DNA from: an uncultured Alphaproteobacteria bacterium
Lineage (GTDB): Bacteria; Pseudomonadota; Alphaproteobacteria; Rhizobiales; Rhizobiaceae
Reading direction: 5' to 3'
Length of the DNA stretch: 6,695 bases
Assembly (NCBI GenBank): GCA_929200335.1
Contig: CAKMZG010000142.1
Location: 1-6,695 of the forward strand
Translations under genes and position numbers: made by a program
Notes under the pieces: generated by a model
Told to the model about the DNA's origin: nothing
The model's input: only the letters and a program-made list of their open reading frames with translations
Databases searched by the model: none
In this document: positions 1 through 4,560 of the stretch, piece after piece
Position numbering within the stretch: position 1 is the stretch's first letter
Layout: every line of letters starts with the position of its first letter

Positions 1-497
1 GCATCATTGGCCCTTCTGATATGATGGATGGTCGCGTTGGTGCAATCCGCCGTGGATTAGATGCTCATAATTTAGAACATACGCAAATCATGGCCTATAG
101 CGCCAAATATGCGTCAGCATTTTATGGTCCATTTCGTGATGCCATCGGATCAAACGCAGCCTTAAAGGGCGATAAGCGTACCTATCAGATGGACCCTGCG
201 AATACAGATGAGGCACTTCGTGAAGCTGAATTGGATATTCGCGAAGGCGCAGATATGATCATGATTAAACCCGGAATGCCCTATTTGGACATTGTCTATC
301 GTTTAAAAACAGAATTTCAGATGCCGACTTTTGCTTATCAAGTATCGGGCGAATATGCCATGATTATGGCAGCAGCCCAAAATGGTTGGCTGGATGGCGA
401 GCGCGCCATGTTGGAGAGCATCATGGCCTTTAAACGTGCAGGTGCCGATGGGGTTTTGACCTATTTCGCCCCCAAAATTGCTGAAATCTTACAATAG
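1..497 (+). CDS. hemB: Porphobilinogen synthase (delta-aminolevulinic acid dehydratase), C-terminal half; 5' end outside window
   Basis: HemB condenses two 5-aminolevulinate molecules into porphobilinogen, the second common step of cytoplasmic heme and tetrapyrrole synthesis. The frame is open from base 3 and gives 164 residues to the TAG at 495-497; the family is about 325-340 residues, so roughly half is visible. It opens with the family motif GPSDMMDGRVGAIR. Both Schiff-base lysines are present: one in YSAKYASAFYGPFRD (codon 105-107) and one in MIMIKPGMPYLDI (codon 267-269). The YQMDPANTDEALRE stretch is also typical. The segment that separates zinc-type from magnesium-type enzymes lies upstream of the window, so metal use cannot be read. 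The next gene on the same strand starts 87 bases later, and no clear terminator hairpin lies between. Identity is very secure; the fragment shows no frameshift or missing key residue. Confidence 0.97.
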   Translation, partial: IIGPSDMMDGRVGAIRRGLDAHNLEHTQIMAYSAKYASAFYGPFRDAIGSNAALKGDKRTYQMDPANTDEALREAELDIREGADMIMIKPGMPYLDIVYRLKTEFQMPTFAYQVSGEYAMIMAAAQNGWLDGERAMLESIMAFKRAGADGVLTYFAPKIAEILQ

Positions 498-572
498 GAA
501 TGGTTAAAAATTTTGCGCAATAGGCCACTTGAAATTACATAATTGCATCCCCATTTCAGAATTAACAGAAGT

Positions 573-578
573 GGAAAG
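573..578 (+). promoter_or_regulatory. Ribosome binding site of the RDD gene
   Basis: GGAAAG lies 6 bases before the ATG at 585. It supports that start over the in-frame TTG at 543, which has no purine-rich site before it and would add 14 polar residues ahead of the RDD domain. Confidence 0.6.
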
Positions 579-584
579 ATAATA

Positions 585-1022
585 ATGAATACATTAAATC
601 AAGTGAAATTAGGGGAAAATGCATTGGCAAAGGTTTTAAGCCTTAGGGTCGTAGCTTTTTTAATTGACTATGCCATCATTGCAGCCCTCACCTTCGCAGC
701 TTATTTTGTTGTAACCCTTTTAGGCTTTCTAACCCTTGGCTTAGGATGGCTCTTATATCCGATTATATTTCCTATTGTTGCATTAGCCTATATAGGTTTC
801 ACTATGGGCGGGGATAAGCAGGCCACTATAGGCATGAATATGGTAGGCATAAAGGTCATTCACTTAGAAGGCCGTCAAGTTGATCCACTATTGGCCGTTG
901 TTCACACCATCTTATTTTGGTTTTTCATGGGGTTGCCGCTACTGTTGGTTATCGGCCTTTTCACAGAAAAAAAGCAATTGCTGCATGATCTATTAATCGG
1001 CACAGTTATGGTTCGTAGTTAA
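585..1022 (+). CDS. RDD-family integral membrane protein
   Basis: A 145-residue protein with one RDD domain, named for its conserved Arg and two Asp residues. These appear as R21 and D28 in SLRVVAFLIDYAIIAAL and D135 in LLHDLLIGTVMVR. About three hydrophobic segments are visible, near residues 22-50, 52-75 and 102-126. The second is followed by GGDKQATIGMNMVGIKVI, the usual family loop. It should sit in the inner membrane. The function of RDD proteins is mostly unknown; some have been linked to ion or solute transport, and nothing here fixes a substrate. The ATG at 585 is chosen because GGAAAG precedes it at good spacing. It follows hemB on the same strand, an arrangement that I recall from other Hyphomicrobiales, so co-transcription is plausible but not shown. 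Family assignment is firm, role is not. Confidence 0.88.
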   Translation: MNTLNQVKLGENALAKVLSLRVVAFLIDYAIIAALTFAAYFVVTLLGFLTLGLGWLLYPIIFPIVALAYIGFTMGGDKQATIGMNMVGIKVIHLEGRQVDPLLAVVHTILFWFFMGLPLLLVIGLFTEKKQLLHDLLIGTVMVRS

Positions 1023-1133
1023 ATTCGACCAAAGTATAAATATATGAATTTTTTACTTTTAGTTCCCTTTTTGGGTTCTCATAGGCTATAAAGCATCTCA
1101 TAGTTTTATTTAGTTATTTAATTGAGGTGACAA
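1023..1133 (+). other. AT-rich intergenic gap before the permease gene
   Basis: These 111 bases hold no gene. An 8-base direct repeat, TCTCATAG, occurs at 1077-1084 and 1096-1103, and a TATAAA sits between the copies at 1087-1092 without a good -35 partner. No strong terminator hairpin for the RDD gene is visible. The gap could carry a promoter for the permease gene, but no sigma-70 pair is clear enough to call. Confidence 0.4.
1124..1130 (+). promoter_or_regulatory. Strong ribosome binding site that sets a TTG start
   Basis: GAGGTGA is a near-complete match to the anti-Shine-Dalgarno sequence and ends 3 bases before the TTG at 1134. No ATG or GTG sits at suitable distance, so it points to TTG initiation. 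The first in-frame ATG, at 1152, lies 21 bases beyond the site, which is too far. Confidence 0.7.
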
Positions 1134-2966
1134 TTGCTTGAAAATTTCCACATGTGGGCGACCTTTGCTATAATTTTCTGCGCAATCATTGCTTTTGTCT
1201 GGGAGCGCTGGAGCATTGAAGCCATATCGCTGGCCATGCTTGTAAGTTTCATTGTTTTGTTTCAGTTTCCAGACCCTCAAACTGGTCAATTACTTATAAA
1301 GCACCCAGATCTTTTAACGGGCTTTGCAAACCCTGCATTAATAACACTATTAGCGCTGTTAATCATTGGCCAAGCGCTGTTTAATACAGATGCACTAGAT
1401 AAACCTACTCAAATAATATCGCGCCTTGGTGGCTCCAATGCGCAACGGGCGATGATCGTAATCTTAGTGATTGCTGCTATTATCAGTGCTTTTATGAACA
1501 ATACGCCCGTGGTAGTTATGTTCATCCCTATTATCTCTGCCATTGCTGCCCAGCGTAACTATGAAGCCTCGCGTATTCTTATGCCGCTTTCATTCATGGG
1601 CATATTGGGTGGTATGACTACGCTTATTGGTTCTTCCACAAATCTACTCGTAGCTGGGGTAGCCCATGACAAAGGTCTTGATATTGGCTTCTTTGATTTT
1701 TCAATTCCAGGGACAATGATGGCGGCAATTGGTGCTATATACGTATTGTTCGTGGTTCCAATTATTTTACGCGGAAAAGAAAAAACAGAAAACAAAGAAT
1801 ATGTTGCCGGTGGTTATCAATTCATTGCCCAAATTGAAATCACTCAAGACCACCCCTTAGTGGGCATAAAATCTCGCATTGGATTATTTCCTGAGCTTAC
1901 AGATATGACCGTGCGCATGGTCATACGTGATAAAAAAGAAATTCTACCGCCCTTTGAAGATGTAGAATTCTCCCCTGGTGATACGGTAGTGGTGGCCGCA
2001 ACCCGAAACGCTCTTTCACGCGCATTATCAACAGGCTCAGCCAACATCTCAAACCGCAAAGCTGCCACAGATTTTGAAGGCGGCAATGACAATAAGCTTA
2101 TCCGAGACTTTACATTAGCAGAAGTTGTTGTGGCACCAGGCTCTCGATATTCTGGTCGCTCCATTGAAGGTTCAACCATTCACGATGATTTAAATTTGGT
2201 AGTTTTAGGCATTCAACGCCGCTCAAGAATGCCGAGGACAAAAATGCGGGATATTCGCCTTGAACCTGGCGACACCCTTTTACTTGGTGGTATGCGCGAT
2301 AATTTAGAACGTTTACGAGCTAATCATGACTTCCTATTGATGGAATGGTCAACGGAAGAGCTGCCCATGCGGCGCTATGCACCACGCGCGCTATTAACCT
2401 TTGCAGGTGTTATATGTGCAGCAGGCTTTGGCATTGCTCCAATTGTGGTAGCCGCTCTTGTCGGCGCCTTTATGATGATTGCCACCCACTGCATCAACAT
2501 CCGTCAATGTATTCGCGCATTTGATAGTCGCATCTTCATGCTCGTTGGCGCATCTCTTGCTGCTGCTACAGCGCTTGAATTTACTGGCGGGGCTAAATTT
2601 ATAGCAGACGGCGTGATTGACATGCTTCATGGTCAGCCCACCTATATAATCTTATCGCTATTATTTTTATTAACCGCCCTACTCACTAATGTGCTGTCCA
2701 ACAATGCTACAGCTGTTCTATTCACTCCTATCGCCATTAACATTGCCGATAGTCTTGGGGTTTCTAGAGAAGCATTTGTTGTTGCAATTATTTTTGCAGC
2801 CAATTGCTCTTTTGCCTCTCCTGTAGGCTACCAAACAAATCTATTGGTCATGGGGCCTGGGCATTATAAGTTCAATGACTACATAAAGGCAGGCTTGCCA
2901 CTCGTATTTATACTGTGGATTGCTTATAGTTTTATTGGAGCATGGTATTATGGATTATTACCATAA
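1134..2966 (+). CDS. SLC13/DASS-type permease with two central RCK_C (TrkA-C) domains
   Basis: A 610-residue inner-membrane transporter, the usual size for SLC13 permeases carrying regulatory inserts. The N-terminal membrane half (about residues 8-212) includes NNTPVVVMFIP at 122-132 and the re-entrant GSSTNLL motif at 166-172. Two soluble RCK_C repeats follow, about 225-300 and 325-400, each closing with a PGDT signature (FSPGDTVVVAA and LEPGDTLLLGG). The C-terminal membrane half (about 415-608) repeats the scheme with SNNATAVLFTP at 522-532 and SPVGYQTNLLVMG at 562-574. In the family the paired SNT-like motifs bind sodium and the carboxylate or sulfate substrate; here they read SSTN and YQTN. 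RCK_C domains often bind ligands that gate transport. Characterised relatives move dicarboxylates, sulfate or related anions, but the substrate here cannot be read. The TTG start follows from the strong GAGGTGA site. It separates the RDD gene from bpt. Confidence 0.9.
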   Translation: MLENFHMWATFAIIFCAIIAFVWERWSIEAISLAMLVSFIVLFQFPDPQTGQLLIKHPDLLTGFANPALITLLALLIIGQALFNTDALDKPTQIISRLGGSNAQRAMIVILVIAAIISAFMNNTPVVVMFIPIISAIAAQRNYEASRILMPLSFMGILGGMTTLIGSSTNLLVAGVAHDKGLDIGFFDFSIPGTMMAAIGAIYVLFVVPIILRGKEKTENKEYVAGGYQFIAQIEITQDHPLVGIKSRIGLFPELTDMTVRMVIRDKKEILPPFEDVEFSPGDTVVVAATRNALSRALSTGSANISNRKAATDFEGGNDNKLIRDFTLAEVVVAPGSRYSGRSIEGSTIHDDLNLVVLGIQRRSRMPRTKMRDIRLEPGDTLLLGGMRDNLERLRANHDFLLMEWSTEELPMRRYAPRALLTFAGVICAAGFGIAPIVVAALVGAFMMIATHCINIRQCIRAFDSRIFMLVGASLAAATALEFTGGAKFIADGVIDMLHGQPTYIILSLLFLLTALLTNVLSNNATAVLFTPIAINIADSLGVSREAFVVAIIFAANCSFASPVGYQTNLLVMGPGHYKFNDYIKAGLPLVFILWIAYSFIGAWYYGLLP

Positions 2967-2983
2967 ATTTGTTAGACTATAAT
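2955..2983 (+). promoter_or_regulatory. Candidate sigma-70 promoter for bpt
   Basis: A perfect -10 hexamer TATAAT lies at 2978-2983. A weak -35, TTATTA (3 of 6 matches to TTGACA), lies 17 bases upstream at 2955-2960, inside the last codons of the permease gene. Transcription would begin near 2990 and give a leader of about 34 bases. The -10 is good; the -35 is poor, and AT-rich DNA can produce such matches by chance. Confidence 0.4.
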
Positions 2984-3023
2984 TTTTAACGATGATTCAC
3001 CTGTAGAAAATTGGATAGACCAA

Positions 3024-3773
3024 ATGTCTCAACACTCTCTTGATACACCGCAATTCTATCTCACCAATGAGAACAATTGCCCCTATATAGAGGGTAAACA
3101 AGAGCGCAAAGTTTTTACATATCTAGTGGGTGAGCATGCACAATCTCTAAACGACAACCTAACCCAAGGCGGCTTTCGTCGCTCACAAAACATCGCTTAT
3201 CGCCCTGCATGTGTCAATTGCAAGGCTTGTGTATCCATTCGCATTCTTGTAAATGATTTTAATCCCTCAAGCTCTATGCGTCGCGTCACTAAGCGTAATC
3301 AAAACCTATATACACGATCTGTGACCAGCGGATTGACCGATGAGCACTATAAGCTTTTTAGGCATTATATCGATCATAGGCATTATGATGGTGGTATGGC
3401 TGATATGAACGATAGTGACTTTGAAGCCATGGTAAATGGCACCTATGTGAACAGTAAATTTATTGAATACCGTCTGCGTGAAGGGGATTTAGAAAACCGC
3501 AATAGTGAAGGCGAGTTAATTGCCAGCGCTTTAATTGATGAGGTTTCAAATGGGCTGTCTATGGTCTATTCATATTTCAATCCAGAATATGAAAAACAAA
3601 GCATTGGCACCTATATGATTTTAGATCATATTCGCCAATCGCGCGCGCGCGGCTTGCCCTATCTTTATTTAGGATACTGGATAGAACAATCACCCAAAAT
3701 GGCTTACAAACGGCGCTTTCAACCTCAAGAGCATTTAAGCTCCAAAGGTTGGATAAGAGACGGCATCAATTAA
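3024..3773 (+). CDS. bpt: Aspartate/glutamate leucyltransferase (bacterial leucyl-tRNA--protein transferase, Bpt)
   Basis: Bpt moves leucine from leucyl-tRNA to N-terminal Asp or Glu of proteins, making them substrates for ClpS/ClpAP in the cytoplasm. The 249 residues match the usual length. In order: NCPYIEGKQERKVFTYLVG (residues 18-36), GFRRSQNIAYRPAC (50-63), the CVNCKACVSIRI cysteine cluster (63-74), RHYDGGMADM (119-128), GLSMVYSYFNP (177-187), GTYMILDHI (195-203) and LPYLYLGYWIEQSPKMAYK (211-229). The fold is the ATE N- and C-terminal domains, with a GNAT-like catalytic part. Older annotation calls the family putative arginyl-tRNA transferase; the length and motifs fit Bpt rather than the larger eukaryotic ATE1. 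The ATG at 3024 has only a weak upstream site (TTGGAT), but the conserved N-terminus begins right after it. It ends 6 bases from the converging stop of the next gene. Confidence 0.95.
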   Translation: MSQHSLDTPQFYLTNENNCPYIEGKQERKVFTYLVGEHAQSLNDNLTQGGFRRSQNIAYRPACVNCKACVSIRILVNDFNPSSSMRRVTKRNQNLYTRSVTSGLTDEHYKLFRHYIDHRHYDGGMADMNDSDFEAMVNGTYVNSKFIEYRLREGDLENRNSEGELIASALIDEVSNGLSMVYSYFNPEYEKQSIGTYMILDHIRQSRARGLPYLYLGYWIEQSPKMAYKRRFQPQEHLSSKGWIRDGIN

Positions 3774-3779
3774 GTAAAA

Positions 3780-4247
3780 CTATTTAAACTTGCGTTCCCA
3801 ACGCTGTTTTAGCAGCCATAGATGTTGCGCTTGATAATCAGCAGCATCTGCCGCTACTTTTGTCATCATTCCAAGCGCCAGTACAACAACACCGCATACG
3901 ATGATTATGCTAGGCTTGAAACAAATTTCAACCAGATCAATCAGCGCTGTACTAGTTGGAGCATTAAGCAAAACCTGCACTAAAACATAAATGCCACCAC
4001 CAATTACAATCATACCAAACAATGCAGTTAGCAAACCCAAAAAGCGTACTAATCCGCTACCGCCATAATGAACAATTGGTACAGACATTGGTTTATTAGA
4101 AGTATTAATCGCTGCCATTAATGCACGCAATTCATCAAGCAATGCCTTGGCATTTTTATTATTAGCATCAGCCACTGGTTTAGCAGGCGTTTGCTGCCGC
4201 TGCATATTAACTCTAGTATTTCTTGTTGGCTCTACTTTATCATTCAT
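3780..4247 (-). CDS. Unrecognised 155-residue protein with two predicted membrane helices
   Basis: I do not recognise this family. The protein has a polar, Asn/Gln/Lys-rich N-terminus (about 1-50), a hydrophobic segment at about 67-93 (LVRFLGLLTALFGMIVIGGG and onward), a 20-residue linker, a second hydrophobic segment at about 112-128 (PSIIIVCGVVVLALGMM), and a basic, Trp-containing tail ending QRWERKFK. This fits a small inner-membrane hairpin protein with both ends probably cytoplasmic. The ATG at 4247 is chosen because AAGGAA lies 7 bases upstream; the longer frame from 4295 would overlap the likely -10 element. An extended -10 promoter lies at suitable distance, which supports a real gene. 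It converges on bpt with 6 bases between stops and follows parC on the same strand after 313 bases. No catalytic motif is visible, and no function is proposed. Confidence 0.72.
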   Translation of the reverse strand: MNDKVEPTRNTRVNMQRQQTPAKPVADANNKNAKALLDELRALMAAINTSNKPMSVPIVHYGGSGLVRFLGLLTALFGMIVIGGGIYVLVQVLLNAPTSTALIDLVEICFKPSIIIVCGVVVLALGMMTKVAADAADYQAQHLWLLKQRWERKFK

Positions 4248-4254
4248 AATAATA

Positions 4255-4260
4255 TTCCTT
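4255..4260 (-). promoter_or_regulatory. Ribosome binding site of the two-helix protein gene
   Basis: On the minus strand AAGGAA lies 7 bases before the ATG at 4247-4245. It decides the start in favour of this codon over the upstream in-frame ATGs at 4295 and 4265, which lack such a site. Confidence 0.65.
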
Positions 4261-4295
4261 ACCATAGGTATAGCAATGCTTATCTGCAGGTTCAT

Positions 4296-4324
4296 ATTTT
4301 ATCAGTGATTTTGCCATTGTGCAA
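4296..4324 (-). promoter_or_regulatory. Candidate extended -10 promoter of the two-helix protein gene
   Basis: Read on the minus strand, TTGCAC (4324-4319) is followed after exactly 17 bases by TAAAAT (4301-4296, 5 of 6 matches to TATAAT). A TG dinucleotide sits one base before the -10, giving the extended -10 form TGATAAAAT. Transcription would begin near 4289, about 42 bases before the ATG. The -35 matches only 3 of 6, which is common for extended -10 promoters. Confidence 0.45.
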
Positions 4325-4400
4325 TTTAACATCACAAATAAGGTTAATAAGACATATTCCATATACCAAAAACATTCTACAAAATAATTATATGCCTATA

Positions 4401-4441
4401 GCATGTCGCCAAAAAGTGGGCACGGATTTCAGATGACATAC
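4401..4441. repeat. Imperfect palindromic intergenic element of rhizobial type (GCATGTC...GACATAC)
   Basis: The arms GCATGTC (4401-4407) and GACATAC (4435-4441) pair at 6 of 7 positions. Between them lies CCAAAAAGTGGGCACGGATTT (4409-4429). From memory this resembles a degenerate copy of a repeat frequent between genes of Rhizobium, Agrobacterium, Mesorhizobium and Brucella, whose core is AAAAGTGGGAACCGGTTTT flanked by GCATGTC and GACATGC. Such elements have been discussed as RIME-like or related intergenic mosaic repeats, but I cannot match it to a named class. The degraded right side of the core suggests an old copy. Confidence 0.6.
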
Positions 4442-4457
4442 AACAACAAAAGGATAG

Positions 4458-4494
4458 AGCGCATTTATGAATTTATAGATAAGTGATGTGCGCT
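4458..4494. repeat. Inverted repeat with AGCGCA/TGCGCT arms
   Basis: AGCGCA (4458-4463) and TGCGCT (4489-4494) are perfect reverse complements separated by 25 AT-rich bases that include a smaller TTAT/ATAA pair. Read on the minus strand, the hairpin is followed by a T-rich stretch (CTATCCTTTTGTTGTTG), so a weak parC terminator is possible. The long loop and broken T run argue against an efficient one. Confidence 0.3.
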
Positions 4495-4504
4495 AAAGCT
4501 CAAC

Positions 4505-4520
4505 AACCATTAATTTGGTT
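4505..4520. repeat. Short inverted repeat AACCA/TGGTT
   Basis: AACCA (4505-4509) and TGGTT (4516-4520) are perfect reverse complements around a 6-base loop. The stem is only 5 pairs, and on the minus strand, which carries parC, no T run follows it. It could be chance in AT-rich sequence. Confidence 0.2.
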
Positions 4521-4544
4521 AAAATTGCCTGATCCAGTATATAG

Positions 4545-4560
4545 AATTAGCAGACTAATT
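4545..4560. repeat. Short hairpin AATTAG/CTAATT directly after the parC stop
   Basis: AATTAG (4545-4550) and CTAATT (4555-4560) form a perfect 6-pair stem with a 4-base loop, starting at the base next to the parC stop codon. The stem has only one G:C pair, and on the minus strand it is followed by CTATATACTGG rather than a T run. It is therefore not a normal intrinsic terminator. Confidence 0.25.

Larger units (their letters stand above)
4325..4560. other. Non-coding gap between parC and the two-helix protein gene
   Basis: No convincing gene lies here. With the promoter and leader next to it, it makes a 313-base gap between two minus-strand genes. It holds an imperfect palindrome at 4401-4441 and three smaller inverted repeats at 4458-4494, 4505-4520 and 4545-4560. 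Positions 4325-4400 are plain AT-rich sequence in which I see nothing further. Confidence 0.6.

Noticed and set aside
513..543. Possible sigma-70 promoter before the RDD gene (TTGCGC and CATAAT)
   Set aside because: The spacing is 19 bases with a 3-of-6 -35, and the alternative pairings are no better. Co-transcription with hemB is as likely.
543..584. TTG start giving the RDD protein 14 extra N-terminal residues
   Set aside because: No Shine-Dalgarno site precedes it, and the extension is polar and not family-like. The ATG at 585 has GGAAAG at good spacing.
1061..1080. Possible terminator hairpin GTTCCC/GGGTTC after the RDD gene
   Set aside because: Only three G:C pairs form; the outer positions face T against T, and no T run follows.
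1844..2179. 111-residue open frame on the minus strand
   Set aside because: It is antisense to the RCK_C region of the permease, low in complexity and without family features. The minus-strand frames at 1559-1795 and 2394-2630 are rejected for the same reason.
4248..4295. Longer start for the minus-strand two-helix protein at 4295
   Set aside because: It would begin at the base next to the likely -10 element and lacks a binding site. The ATG at 4247 has AAGGAA 7 bases upstream.
4191..4436. 81-residue open frame on the plus strand in the parC side gap
   Set aside because: It overlaps the 5' end, leader and promoter of the minus-strand two-helix gene and part of the palindromic repeat, and its translation shows no recognisable domain.
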